DNA of 64,000 bases from Bin87 sp963668585 (GTDB lineage Bacteria; Chloroflexota; Dehalococcoidia; Lucifugimonadales; UBA3495), in assembly GCA_963668585.1 (NCBI GenBank), contig OY764869.1, positions 1,116,001-1,180,000 on the forward strand. Reading direction: 5' to 3'. Shown here one piece after another: positions 7,894-16,393 of this stretch. The position numbers and the translations under genes are program-made. How positions within the stretch are numbered: position 1 is the first letter of the stretch; every line of letters begins with the position of its first letter. The notes under the pieces were generated by a model, which was given only the letters and a program-made list of their open reading frames with translations, made no database searches and was not told the origin of the DNA.

Positions 7894-9183
7894 ATGAATC
7901 CCCCTCGCCAGAATCGCCCCCAACGCAACAACCCCCGCCGGCCGGCCGAACCGGACCCAATCGCCCCCATCAGCGAGAAGCAGTTGGCCCGTTTGTGGGA
8001 GCGTCGCGCCGCCCTTCAAGAGGCGTTCCGCAGCGAGGCCGGCGTCCGGGTGCGGGTGCTGTATCCCGGCCGGCCCGGCGTGACCGCCGGCCCCGACTTT
8101 CGGGACGCCCTGCTGCTGGTCGAAGGTGAGGGTCTGGTGCAGGGCGACGTTGAGGTACACCTGGACCAACGGGACTGGAACGCCCACGGCCACGCCGGTG
8201 ACCCCAACTACAACGGCGTCGTGCTGCACGTCGCGCTCGATACGGACGGGCAACCCTCCCGCACCGTGAGCGGAGCCACGCCGCCGCTGGTCAACCTGGC
8301 ATCCCTGCTCGACCAACCACCGGACAACGCCGCCGCCGCCGCTGCAATCCGCCATCAGTTGTGGCGCGTGCTGGGGCATCACGGCTACCGCCGTCCCGAA
8401 ACCCCCGACCGGATGCGCGCCCTGCTCAACCGCGCCGGCGATGAGCGGTTCCTTTCGCACAGCCGCCGTTTCCAGACCCTGATGTGCCACCAGTCACCCC
8501 AGCAGACCCTCTGGGAATCGGTCTGCGATGCGCTGGGATACCGCCACAATCGCCACCCCTTCCTGCGCCTGGCCGTGGCCGCTCCCTTCGGCGCGTTGGC
8601 CTCAGCCGCCCGACGGATGCCGGTTGCGCAGCGCGATGCGACACTGACCGCATGGCTGCATCGCATCGCCGGGTTTGAATCCGGCCCCACGCCGCCGGGA
8701 CTCGGCCCGCCGCTGGATGCCGGAGAATGGCGACTGTTCAGGGTGCGGCCGCCCAATCACCCCCGGCGTCGCATGATGGGCGCGGCGTCCCTGGCATCCC
8801 GCTATTGTGAAGGGGGATTGATCGCCGGCATGGCACGCGCCGCGGCCTCGGGAAACCCGTCCCTGCTCGACCGCGCCCTCACCGTGCCCGGCGTCGATGG
8901 CAAAGCCGCCCCCGTCGGCGCATCGCGCGCCCGCGACATCGCGGTCAACGTGGTCCTGCCCTTCCTGCACGGCCACAGCACGCTGGCCGGCGACCCGGAC
9001 CGCGCCGGGTCAATCATGGCCCTGTACCGGGACTACGGCCCGCTCTCTGACAACGAGATCACCCGCGAACTCGCTGCCGCCCTGCACGAACCCTCGTGGG
9101 GACGCCTCGCCGACAACGCGCGCCGTCAGCAGGGCCTCATCCACCTGCAACGCCTGCTCTGCGGCGCATCGCCTGTGGGATGA
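7894..9183 (+). CDS. DUF2851 family protein
   Basis: About 429 residues. The N-terminal core carries DUF2851 marks: ISEKQLARLWERR, GRPGVTAGPDFRDALLLVEG, then GDVEVHLDQRDWNAHGHAGD and YNGVVLHVAL, an acidic/His-rich conserved block suggestive of a metal-dependent, nuclease-like core, though no activity is established to my knowledge. A helical C-terminal part (FLSHSRRFQTLMCHQSPQQT onwards) follows, ending in RQQGLIHLQRLLCG. ATG 7894 is preferred because the product opens with a flexible Pro/Arg/Asn tail before the domain; an upstream in-frame start at 7831 has no better ribosome site. Stand-alone gene. Confidence 0.75.
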   Translation: MNPPRQNRPQRNNPRRPAEPDPIAPISEKQLARLWERRAALQEAFRSEAGVRVRVLYPGRPGVTAGPDFRDALLLVEGEGLVQGDVEVHLDQRDWNAHGHAGDPNYNGVVLHVALDTDGQPSRTVSGATPPLVNLASLLDQPPDNAAAAAAIRHQLWRVLGHHGYRRPETPDRMRALLNRAGDERFLSHSRRFQTLMCHQSPQQTLWESVCDALGYRHNRHPFLRLAVAAPFGALASAARRMPVAQRDATLTAWLHRIAGFESGPTPPGLGPPLDAGEWRLFRVRPPNHPRRRMMGAASLASRYCEGGLIAGMARAAASGNPSLLDRALTVPGVDGKAAPVGASRARDIAVNVVLPFLHGHSTLAGDPDRAGSIMALYRDYGPLSDNEITRELAAALHEPSWGRLADNARRQQGLIHLQRLLCGASPVG

Positions 9184-9201
9184 CCCTCGGCGCGTTGACG
9201 G

Positions 9202-9612
9202 CTAATAGAATCTCAGCAATTCGTCGCTTCGGTCGTAGTGCAGTCGCCGGTAATTGATGAAGTCTCGGCCCAGCAACGACGGCAGTTCATTGACCACGGC
9301 CTTCGGGTCATCATCCGGGAGGACAATATCTATCGCCAGGGAAAAAGCGTATTCGCCATCATCATCCGCGAATACGATGATCGCCTCTTCCGGGTAGCAT
9401 ATCTGAGTGCCGCCAATCCCAAGAACGGTTTCCGGTTCTCCCGAAAGCCGGTCGAACCTGCAACCAACCCGTACCCCATCCATGGGATGCAGCACGGTTG
9501 AGTATGCCCCGGTGTCCACAAGAAACTCGACGAAGTCCTCGACCCCCAGTTGCTCAATGATCAGGCGCCCCTGAACAAAGGGTTCATCCCCGTCAAAATA
9601 GCCGGTGATCAC
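9202..9612 (-). CDS. Retropepsin-like (clan AA) aspartic protease, second locus
   Basis: 136-residue protein with the catalytic motif FLVDTGAYSTVLHP (Asp-Thr-Gly) and the closing motif LPSLLGRDFINYRRLHYD, which is typical of single-domain retropepsin-like proteins. I place the start at GTG 9612 because it overlaps the TGA stop of the upstream gene by four bases (GTGA); the longer in-frame version to 9753 would overlap that gene in another frame. It is not a close duplicate of the 2319-2693 protease: the sequence between the motifs differs. The recurrent 'small protein then protease, 4-bp overlap' layout is discussed in the findings. Confidence 0.75.
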   Translation of the reverse strand: MITGYFDGDEPFVQGRLIIEQLGVEDFVEFLVDTGAYSTVLHPMDGVRVGCRFDRLSGEPETVLGIGGTQICYPEEAIIVFADDDGEYAFSLAIDIVLPDDDPKAVVNELPSLLGRDFINYRRLHYDRSDELLRFY

Positions 9613-9956
9613 AGAATCATCCGGCGAGGCTTGGTGGACATCAACTTCACCGCGAGACCTCTCTTGCCGAGTCCCTTCCCTTCCAGTTTGCCAATCACTC
9701 CCGCAACGGTCGGGGCTGCGACCAACGTCCAATTTGAGGAAATCCCAACCCACTGGTCGGGATACCTACGCGTCAGTTCGGCACGGTGAGCGCTCAAAAA
9801 GACCGTCCTCTTTTTGTACTGGCGCATCTCGTCGCTGAGTGGCGCAACAGCAATGGGCTGCAGGTCGTGAGGACGTTCCTCAACCAGCATCTCGGTGGCT
9901 AATTCCGCCAAAATATTCTCCGGTTCCAGCTGTGCAGGGCAAACTGTGACAGTCAA
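9609..9956 (-). CDS. Small DUF5678-like protein coupled to retropepsin-like protease
   Basis: About 115 residues from a TTG start at 9956; the true start is uncertain because no clear ribosome site is visible. The N-terminal half is acidic (EPENILAELATEMLVEE). The C-terminal half, RYPDQWVGISSNWTLVAAPT, resembles DUF5678 proteins, which have a 'Y.GEWVAI....VVA' core. The stop overlaps the start of the protease gene (GTGA). Function unknown; the coupling suggests that the two products act together. Confidence 0.55.
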   Translation of the reverse strand: MTVTVCPAQLEPENILAELATEMLVEERPHDLQPIAVAPLSDEMRQYKKRTVFLSAHRAELTRRYPDQWVGISSNWTLVAAPTVAGVIGKLEGKGLGKRGLAVKLMSTKPRRMIL

Positions 9957-10057
9957 GTCAGGCGCCGAGCAGGTGATTGCCGGCGCCTGGAATACCTGTT
10001 GCCATTATAACTTGGCGTATGTGTGCCCCGACCATGGGCGCGGGAAGGTCGAACCCG

Positions 10058-10390
10058 CTATTTCAACGGCACTGCCAGCGACACGCGTGGCTCCTCGCCC
10101 GTGTTCCGGATGATGTGCCCGTGCCCGGTCAGGTCCTCGGCCACCAGCACGTCCCCGGGACCAAACTGCCGTTTGTCCCCGCTGGCGACCTCGATTTCCG
10201 CGCCGCCCGACATGAACACCACGTACTGATGCCGCGGCGCGGTGTGGTAGTCCTGCCACCAGCCGGCCGGCCGCTGACCCACCGTGATGTCGCCATCACC
10301 AACCTCGTTGGCAATGTCCGCGAACTGGTCGGCGGTCAACTCCTGGAAATGCGATTCACCGTCGTCGCCGGCGTAAATTCGTACAATCAT
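10058..10390 (-). CDS. Cupin-domain protein, tandem copy 3
   Basis: About 110-residue single-domain cupin. YVVFMSGGAEIEV forms the first conserved strands, and FGPGDVLVAEDLTGHGH is the second cupin motif with its His. The first motif is reduced (DYHTAPRHQYV keeps His). These small cupins usually bind one metal; no substrate can be assigned. I prefer ATG 10390 over 10399 because the product then aligns with its paralogue (MIVRIYAGDDGESHF against MGQIVRVYTGSDGESHF) and AAGGA lies upstream. It follows the cupin at 10402-10746 by 11 bp and is clearly its recent duplicate. Confidence 0.75.
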   Translation of the reverse strand: MIVRIYAGDDGESHFQELTADQFADIANEVGDGDITVGQRPAGWWQDYHTAPRHQYVVFMSGGAEIEVASGDKRQFGPGDVLVAEDLTGHGHIIRNTGEEPRVSLAVPLK

Positions 10391-10401
10391 GCACTGCATC
10401 C

Positions 10402-10746
10402 TTATTCTTCGGCCAGGGGCACGGCCAGCGAAACCCTGAACTCGTCGCCGATGCTGCGCGCGATGTGACCGTGTCCGGTCAGGTCTTCCGCCACCAGCAC
10501 GTCGCCGGGGAACATCCGGACCGTGGTGCCGTCCGCGACCTCAAATTCGGCGATGCCGTTCATGTTCACCACGTACTGCCGGCGCGGCGCGTTGTGGTAG
10601 TCGGAAAAGCTCGGAGATTCCCGCCGGCCCACCGTGATGTCGCCGGGCCCCACGTTGTTCGCGATGTCGGCAAACTGGTCGGGGGTCAGGTTCTCAAAAT
10701 GGCTTTCGCCGTCGCTGCCGGTATAAACCCTCACTATCTGTCCCAT
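10402..10746 (-). CDS. Cupin-domain protein, tandem copy 2
   Basis: 114-residue cupin with DYHNAPRRQYVVNMNG and MFPGDVLVAEDLTGHGH. The start ATG 10746 has a clear AGGAGG site; the reading frame is open further upstream but those residues belong to another frame of the neighbouring cupin. It is closely similar to copy 3 (shared FADIAN and GDITVG segments) and more distant from copy 1. The three genes lie head to tail on one strand, probably as an operon, with gaps of 11 and 41 bp. Confidence 0.8.
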   Translation of the reverse strand: MGQIVRVYTGSDGESHFENLTPDQFADIANNVGPGDITVGRRESPSFSDYHNAPRRQYVVNMNGIAEFEVADGTTVRMFPGDVLVAEDLTGHGHIARSIGDEFRVSLAVPLAEE

Positions 10747-10787
10747 GAAATGACCTCCTGTGTGGTCGCGCGAATTTTGACAGCGGT

Positions 10788-11126
10788 TCAGCCCGCCAGT
10801 GGGATGACCGCGGTGAGACTGGGCGCATCGCCAATGACGCGGGTGGTGTGACCCTGCCCCGAGGTGTCCTCCACCAGCCGGGCGTCGCCCGGGCCGTAGC
10901 GGAACGTGGTCCCGTCGCCCAGGCCGATTTCGATCTCGCCCCGCAGCGATATGATGTACTGCCGTCGGGGCGCCGGATGCCAGTCGATGAAATGGCCCGG
11001 CGGCCATTCCCGGAACATGATGGATTGCGCGGCCTGCGCTTCGCCCAGTTCAGGGTGCGCGGCCAGGCTGGTCTCCTCGATGTGCGATTGTCCGTCGTCG
11101 CCTGCGTACAGTCGGTAAATAGCCAT
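10788..11126 (-). CDS. Cupin-domain protein, tandem copy 1
   Basis: 112-residue cupin, first of three in tandem. WHPAPRRQYIISLRGEIEI and YGPGDARLVEDTSGQGH mark the cupin core. It shares the opening YRLYAGDDGQSH with the other two copies, but its middle (ELGEAQAAQSIMFREWPPG) is its own, so it is the most diverged member. The His/Glu pattern is compatible with a metal-binding barrel. Cellular role unknown; copies 2 and 3 may differ from it in substrate. Confidence 0.75.
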   Translation of the reverse strand: MAIYRLYAGDDGQSHIEETSLAAHPELGEAQAAQSIMFREWPPGHFIDWHPAPRRQYIISLRGEIEIGLGDGTTFRYGPGDARLVEDTSGQGHTTRVIGDAPSLTAVIPLAG

Positions 11127-11274
11127 ATTTCACCTGCGGTGTTGGGCTCCAGCCCGAACTGCGGCCATCTTACCGTGCGCTTGCCGGTGCGGCAACACTT
11201 GCGCCGCCGCCACCCGGGGCCATTCGATGATCGACGACAGGCAAGGAAGCCCGCCATACAGGGCAAACAACGCA

Positions 11275-11311
11275 CTCCGCTCATCCTGAGCCTGTCGAAG
11301 GACGAGCGGAT
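11275..11311 (+). repeat. Dispersed palindromic repeat, copy 5
   Basis: CTCCGCTCATCCTGAGCC at the left and GACGAGCGGAT at the right. A TIR-like segment gccattcgatgatcgac lies about 60 bp to the left (near 11219), so this copy carries an insertion relative to the intact element. Confidence 0.75.
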
Positions 11312-11332
11312 GGTGGTTGTGTTGTGCGCCGG

Positions 11333-11950
11333 TCAGCTTTTGGCGCGCGCCGACAGCAGTCCCTGTTCGTTCAAATACCCCATGGCGATTTGCGCGCACT
11401 CCGACGGGGACATCCGGCTGGTGTCAATCGTCAGTTCAGGGTCGGTCGGTTGTTCAAATGGAGAGTCAATGCCGGTGAAGTCCCGAATCTCGCCGGCGCG
11501 CGCCCGGCGGTAGAGACCCTTGGCGTCGCGCCGCTCGCACACTTCCAGCGGAGTGTTGACGAACACCTCGATGAATTTGCCCGCCGGGATGAGGCTGCGC
11601 GCGAAGTCCCGCTCCGACTTGAACGGCGAGATGCACGCGGCCAGCGTCACCAGGCCCGCGTCATACATCAAACCCGCCACCTCGGCCATGCGCCGGACGT
11701 TTTCGTGGCGCGCCGTCTCGTCGAAACCCAGATCGCGATTCAGCCCGTGCCGGAGATTGTCGCCGTCCAGCACGTACACGAAATAACCGCCTTCAAACAG
11801 GCATCGGGCCAGTGAGTTGGCCAGGGTGGTTTTGCCGGCCCCCGACAATCCGGTCAGCCACATCACCAGCGGTTCCTGATGCAGCAGCGCGGTGCGGTCG
11901 GCGCGGTCAATGGAATAATCCTGCCAGAATACATTGGTGGAAGTGGTCAT
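11333..11950 (-). CDS. cysC: Adenylylsulfate (APS) kinase
   Basis: 205-residue kinase that phosphorylates adenosine 5'-phosphosulfate to PAPS using ATP. The P-loop is GLSGAGKTT, followed by YVLDGDNLRHGLNRDLGF, the family signature for APS binding, then FVNTPLEVCERRDAKGLYRRA and the FTGIDSPFEQP motif. Length and motif order match stand-alone CysC. No ATP sulfurylase, PAPS reductase or sulfotransferase gene is adjacent, so whether PAPS feeds assimilation or sulfation of surface polymers cannot be told from this window. The N-terminal 30 residues (VFWQDYSIDRADR) are a common CysC lead-in. Confidence 0.93.
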   Translation of the reverse strand: MTTSTNVFWQDYSIDRADRTALLHQEPLVMWLTGLSGAGKTTLANSLARCLFEGGYFVYVLDGDNLRHGLNRDLGFDETARHENVRRMAEVAGLMYDAGLVTLAACISPFKSERDFARSLIPAGKFIEVFVNTPLEVCERRDAKGLYRRARAGEIRDFTGIDSPFEQPTDPELTIDTSRMSPSECAQIAMGYLNEQGLLSARAKS

Positions 11951-12456
11951 CCGTATATGCTCCGTGGTAATGATGATATAACGCCGTGACTCCGGACTTT
12001 ACTATGTCAGTCAACATCCGCGCCCGCCTCACGCGTGCCAGTTTTTGACGGCGAGGAAACGTCAGAATCAGGATTTTCAAGATTTGGGGAGTATCAGGAT
12101 TGGAGTCGTCTGCGGAGGAGCGTACCCGGTCCTGCCGTCCATCGGCTTGTCGGGCCGGCGCAGGGGTGGTACAACCGCAGGGGAAGCACGCCGGCCGGCG
12201 CATCCCTGCCGCCCTGGGGAGGATGGATGCCGCCGACGCCATCCCGGTTGGGAGCGCCGGGTCCGGCCCGTCGCCGCAGAAACGTGAAGCGGAGGTGTCG
12301 CTCCCGCGAAAGCAGGAGCCAAGAAACCGAATGGCGACCAGACTCGGCACGGTGTCTGGTGTGCAAGGTGACCGGGTTCGCGGGAATGACGAAAGGTGAA
12401 TTGGAGCTGCAATGATTGCAGACAATGAAACTGGGTACGCGTGAGGAGGTATCGCC
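11951..12456. other. Intergenic region with dispersed repeats, no gene seen
   Basis: No coding signal in either strand survives inspection. Segment 12296-12333 (tcgctcccgcgaaagcagg) and 12377-12396 (ttcgcgggaatgacg) belong to a widespread repeat also seen at 37439-37470 and near 15208-15236. Segment 12062-12100 (atcaggattttcaagattt) is another low-complexity repeat type. Confidence 0.5.
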
Positions 12457-13611
12457 ATGGCGGAAAGTCCGAACAGCATTGTGCAGGATGCGATTGACGT
12501 CGCAATCGGAGAGCGCGGAGAAATCGGAGTCCAGGTTGCCGCCTACCTGGACGACCAGTTGGTCATCGACCAGTGGGGCGGCCTCGCCGACGACACCACC
12601 GGCCAGCAGGTCGATGGCGACACCCTGTTCCCGGTGTTTTCCAACATCAAGGCGGTGACGGCCACCGCGCTGCACATCCAGGCGGAACGCGGGCTGGTGG
12701 ACTATTACCAGCCGGTGGCGAAATACTGGCCCGAATTTGGGAAACACGGCAAGGACAAGGGCACCGTCTTCGACGCCCTGACCCACCGCATCGGCGTTCC
12801 CCTCATGCCGGTGGGCGTAACCCCCGAGTTGATGTGCGACTGGGACTGGATGGTGGGGCAGATCGCGGAGATGCACCCCCTCTTCGAGCCGGGCACCCGC
12901 AGCGGCTACATGGCCTACACCTTCGGCTGGGTGGTGGGCGAGGTCGTGCGCCGCACCGACCCGCAGCAACGGCCCCTGGGCCGGTTCATCCAGCAGGAAA
13001 TCTGTGAACCCCTGGGCATCACCGGCCTGTGGGCGGGCATCCCGCCGGAGGTCGAACCCCGGGTGGCCAGGCTCACCAACATGCCGCCGCTTCCGCCCGG
13101 CGCTCCGGGACTGCCCCCGGACTCCCTGCGATTCCGCGCGACTCCGCCCGAAGTCGGCACCACCCAGGAGGTTTTCGGCCGCTCCGATGTGCGCCAGGCC
13201 TGCATCCCCGGCGCGCAGGGCATCATGAACGCCCGCAGCCAGGCCCGGTTCTATGCCATGCTCGCCAACGGCGGCGAACTGGACGGGGTGCGGCTGCTTT
13301 CGGAGGATCGCGTGCGCACCTTCCACATACCCCGTCCGCCCAGCGATTACGACCCCGTGCATGGCGTGCCGCATCACGGAACCATCGGCGGTTTCCACTT
13401 CGCCGGCAGTCCCGGCATGGGCGCAATGGGCAGCCACCCCCTGGCTTTCGGACACAACGGAGCCGGCGGCTCGCTGGGCTGGGCAGACCCCCGGCATCGG
13501 CTGGCGGTCGCCATCCACCACAACCGCATGGTCCCCCACGGCCCGCCCGCGGAAAGCCCGCTGACACCCATCGGCGCAGCGGTGCGAACCGCCCTGGGCC
13601 TACCCGAGTAA
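12457..13611 (+). CDS. Serine hydrolase, class C beta-lactamase/EstB-type esterase
   Basis: 384-residue serine hydrolase. The nucleophile motif SxxK is SNIK (about residue 65). YMAYTFGW provides the Tyr motif in the position of the class C YxN, and GHNGAGGSLGWADP is the C-terminal box with the HxG variant of KTG seen in esterases of this fold. No signal peptide is seen, so it is likely cytoplasmic and an esterase or amidase rather than a true beta-lactamase. GAGGAGGT precedes the ATG. The gene is isolated, with a repeat-rich gap upstream and glnII 420 bp downstream on the same strand. Confidence 0.85.
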   Translation: MAESPNSIVQDAIDVAIGERGEIGVQVAAYLDDQLVIDQWGGLADDTTGQQVDGDTLFPVFSNIKAVTATALHIQAERGLVDYYQPVAKYWPEFGKHGKDKGTVFDALTHRIGVPLMPVGVTPELMCDWDWMVGQIAEMHPLFEPGTRSGYMAYTFGWVVGEVVRRTDPQQRPLGRFIQQEICEPLGITGLWAGIPPEVEPRVARLTNMPPLPPGAPGLPPDSLRFRATPPEVGTTQEVFGRSDVRQACIPGAQGIMNARSQARFYAMLANGGELDGVRLLSEDRVRTFHIPRPPSDYDPVHGVPHHGTIGGFHFAGSPGMGAMGSHPLAFGHNGAGGSLGWADPRHRLAVAIHHNRMVPHGPPAESPLTPIGAAVRTALGLPE

Positions 13612-14031
13612 CCCCACACCCCGCCCTGTGGCCGCAGTATTCCGCCAACGGCCAGGGCAATCAGTCCGCTCCAGGCCACGGGTTCGTGTTGTGGTATGAT
13701 TTATGCCGGCGATTGCGCCCGACGCAGTCACCGGCGCAGTCTTACATGGCTCGGACGGTGAATTCGTGGCGTTGGAAGCGGCGCTCGTCAGCGACGCGGC
13801 CGTGCAGTTGCAGCGCCGCGCAAAACAGGAACGGGTGGAGCGCCGCCGCATGCGTTTCGGGAAAGCTTGCGAGAGAAGAATGGCCGATATGGGCAGGGAT
13901 CCCCCGGCTGGTTCCGGGGAATCACGGCACACTCTGCAATGGATCCCGGGTCGCGGCTTCCAACCGGGGCGCCCCCGGCAGACACCTTCGGGTAAGATCC
14001 TACAGTAATCCACGATTTTGAGGTTTGGCAA
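13612..14031 (+). promoter_or_regulatory. Gap upstream of glnII with an extended -10 element
   Basis: TGGTATGAT (13692-13700) is an extended -10 promoter candidate that would give glnII a leader of about 325 nt. A weak 101-codon frame (13703-14008) begins only two bases after it and has no recognisable family or ribosome site, so I do not call it a gene. A second possible -10, TAAGAT, lies near 13989. No known riboswitch could be recognised in the leader. Confidence 0.35.
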
Positions 14032-15054
14032 ATGAGTTACAAGGCAGAATACATTTGGATCGACGGTCAGCAGCCCACCGCCAAGATGCGGTCAAAGGCC
14101 AAGATCGTTCCGGACGGCGAGGACCCGCCCGTCTGGGGATTCGACGGCTCCAGCACCAACCAGGCCCCCGGCGAAAACTCGGACTGCGTGCTGAACCCGG
14201 TGCTGACGGTCCCGGACCCCATACGCGGCGGCAACCACAAGTTGGTGATGTGCGAAGTGCTGCTCACCGACATGTCGCCCCATCCGTCCAACACCCGCGC
14301 CGCCTGCGCCGCCGCCGCCGCCCAGTACGCCTCGATGGACTTCTGGTTCGGCATCGAGCAGGAGTACACCTTCTTCGACGGCATCAAGCCCCTGGGCTGG
14401 CCGGACAACGGCTTCCCCGCCCCCCAGGGCGGTTACTACTGCGGCGTCGGCTCCGACGAGGTTTTCGGCCGCCCCGTGGTTGAGCAGCACATGGACGCCT
14501 GCCTGTATGCCGGCCTGGCGTTTTCCGGCATCAACGGCGAGGTAATGCCCGCCCAGTGGGAGTTCCAGATTGGCCCCATCGGCTCTCCGGCCGCCGGCGA
14601 CCACCTGTGGCTTGCCCGCTGGCTCCTGTACCGCATCGGCGAGGACGTCCTGACCGTTGACGGACGCCGCGGCATCAGCGCCACCCTGGACCCCAAGCCG
14701 GTCAAGGGCGACTGGAACGGCGCCGGAGCCCACACCAACTTCTCCACCAACCGGATGCGGGAGAACTACGACGCATGCGTCGCCGCCGCACAGGCCCTTG
14801 AGACCCGCCACGACCTGCACATCGCCAACTACGGCGACCGCATCGAAGAGCGTCTCACCGGCCTCCACGAGACCTGCTCCTACCGCGAATTTCGCTATGG
14901 CGTGTCCGACCGGGGCGCCTCGGTTCGCATTCCGTGGCAGGTTGCCCGCGACGGCATGGGTTACATCGAAGACCGGCGTCCCAACGCCAACTGCGACCCC
15001 TACACCGTGACCCGCCTGATCATCGAAACCGTGGGCGCTGCGGCTTCAGCCTAG
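14032..15054 (+). CDS. glnII: Glutamine synthetase type II (eukaryotic-like GSII)
   Basis: 340-residue glutamine synthetase that makes glutamine from glutamate, ammonia and ATP. The length and motifs match GSII (octa/decameric, eukaryote-like) rather than the 470-residue GSI: VWGFDGSSTNQAPG, FWFGIEQEYTFF with the metal-binding Glu residues, GEVMPAQWEFQIGP, GAHTNFSTNRMR (ATP-binding region) and RGASVRIP. GSII lacks the adenylylation site of GSI, so control is probably transcriptional or allosteric. GAGG lies about 11 bases before the ATG. A strong hairpin follows the stop. It is a single-gene unit with no nitrogen regulator nearby. Confidence 0.95.
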   Translation: MSYKAEYIWIDGQQPTAKMRSKAKIVPDGEDPPVWGFDGSSTNQAPGENSDCVLNPVLTVPDPIRGGNHKLVMCEVLLTDMSPHPSNTRAACAAAAAQYASMDFWFGIEQEYTFFDGIKPLGWPDNGFPAPQGGYYCGVGSDEVFGRPVVEQHMDACLYAGLAFSGINGEVMPAQWEFQIGPIGSPAAGDHLWLARWLLYRIGEDVLTVDGRRGISATLDPKPVKGDWNGAGAHTNFSTNRMRENYDACVAAAQALETRHDLHIANYGDRIEERLTGLHETCSYREFRYGVSDRGASVRIPWQVARDGMGYIEDRRPNANCDPYTVTRLIIETVGAAASA

Positions 15055-15082
15055 CGATTCCAGCGTCTCAAAGCGGGACAAT

Positions 15083-15116
15083 AAGCGGCGGAACCGATGG
15101 ACCGGTTCCGCCGCTT
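15083..15116 (+). terminator. Strong hairpin downstream of glnII
   Basis: AAGCGGCGGAACCG and CGGTTCCGCCGCTT form a perfect 14-bp stem with a 6-nt loop, 29 bp after the glnII stop. There is no U-run, but position and strength make a termination or 3'-end role likely. Confidence 0.6.
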
Positions 15117-15256
15117 GCGCATTTGCCAATAGCCGGCAAACCGTTCGCCGGCCGGGTTCGGCAACCCCCGCCAGCAACAGCAATCGCCTTGCCGAGACTT
15201 TTCCGGGTTCCTGCCTGCGCAGGAACGACGTATGGTTTTCAGAGGGTGAACACGCC

Positions 15257-16321
15257 CTAGTCCCAGACCCTCACCAGTTTCTGCATCGAGCGAAGCTCGC
15301 GGGGCGGGTCCATGTGCCGGCCGTAGTCGGTCCAGGACACCTCCGCCACGTAAAGGTCGCCGTTGGAGTCGATGGCGATCCCGTGGGGAGAATAGAACCG
15401 GCCGGACTGGTCGCCGTAGCTTTCGCGACCCACCCTGGCCAATACCTTGCCCCTGGTATTCATCACCGTTACGCGGGGGCCGAGGTCGGTGCCGATGTCG
15501 TTGGTGCCGATTCCGCAGAAGTATTCGCCGATGTAGATCAGTTCCTCGCCTGAGCGGTCGTCGATGCAGATGGCGGCGGCGCGCGACAGGTTGCCCCACT
15601 GCGTCTCGTACTTCCCGTCGGAACTGAATACCTGGATGCGATGGTTCTCGCGGTCGGCGATGTACACCCAGCCATCGTTGTCCACGATCACGTTGTGAAC
15701 GATGTTGAACTGGCCGTCGCCGGTGCCCGATTCGCCCCATGAGAACAGGAGCCTGCCGTCCGGCGTGTACTTGTGGACCCTCGCGTTCGAGTACCCGTCG
15801 GCCACGTAGAATTCCCCCGTGCGCTTGTCGAAGGCCACGTGGGCCGGCACGCAGAACGGGTCGCCGCTCATGCGGGGACTGGGCTGGTGCGGCGTGCCCA
15901 TGGTCATCAGCAGTTCGCCGTCCGGCGTGAACTTCCGCACCGTGCTGTCGCCGTTGTCCACGCAGAAGACGCTGCCGTCCGGCGCGATGGTCACGCCGTG
16001 CGGGTTGGCAAACACCCCTTCGCCCCAACTGCGCAGCAGGTTGCCCTCCGTGTCGAACACCAGCATCGGTATTGTCCCGCGATTGAACACGTACACCTGG
16101 TCATTGGCATCCACGGCCACGGCGGTGCCTTCCTGGTAAACGCACCCGTCGGGCAGATTGCCCCAGTTCTCGCCGGATACCCGGTAGTGAAAACCGTTCT
16201 CTCCGATGACAACCGGCCCGACCCGTTCGCCGTCGGCGCCGTGCCCGTCAACGCGCAGGCCGTATTCCCAGTCCTGTTCCTTATCGATGTCCTGATCGAT
16301 GTCCTGTTCCCTATCGACCAT
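15257..16321 (-). CDS. NHL-repeat beta-propeller protein (SMP-30/PAL-like)
   Basis: 354-residue six-bladed propeller. NHL-type repeats recur: FANPHGVTIAPDGSVFCVDN, VHKYTPDGRLLFSWG, NIVHNVIVDNDGWVYIADR and YSPHGIAIDSNGDLYVAE. These resemble peptidyl-alpha-hydroxyglycine lyase and 6-bladed lactonase proteins; the reaction is not known. No signal peptide. ATG 16321 has GAGGAGGT upstream; an in-frame extension to 16612 passes through a dispersed repeat and is rejected. The N-terminus is odd: DREQDIDQDIDKEQDWE, encoded by three imperfect 18- or 12-bp direct repeats at 16271-16317, so this acidic tail is probably expandable and non-structural. Confidence 0.8.
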   Translation of the reverse strand: MVDREQDIDQDIDKEQDWEYGLRVDGHGADGERVGPVVIGENGFHYRVSGENWGNLPDGCVYQEGTAVAVDANDQVYVFNRGTIPMLVFDTEGNLLRSWGEGVFANPHGVTIAPDGSVFCVDNGDSTVRKFTPDGELLMTMGTPHQPSPRMSGDPFCVPAHVAFDKRTGEFYVADGYSNARVHKYTPDGRLLFSWGESGTGDGQFNIVHNVIVDNDGWVYIADRENHRIQVFSSDGKYETQWGNLSRAAAICIDDRSGEELIYIGEYFCGIGTNDIGTDLGPRVTVMNTRGKVLARVGRESYGDQSGRFYSPHGIAIDSNGDLYVAEVSWTDYGRHMDPPRELRSMQKLVRVWD

Positions 16322-16393
16322 ATTCCTGACCTCCTCGAATCCGCGCCGGCTTGGGCCGAGGCATGGTGGAAATATATCACGCGAGATGAGGCA

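Noticed and set aside
12094..13539. 481-codon open frame opposite the serine hydrolase
   Set aside because: Antisense shadow of a GC-rich gene; the plus strand shows SxxK, Tyr and HNG motifs and a ribosome site.
13703..14008. 101-codon frame before glnII
   Set aside because: No family or ribosome site, and its start lies two bases after the best -10 element.
15051..16028. 325-codon frame overlapping the NHL gene
   Set aside because: Wrong phase of the NHL propeller gene, low-complexity Arg/Gly content.
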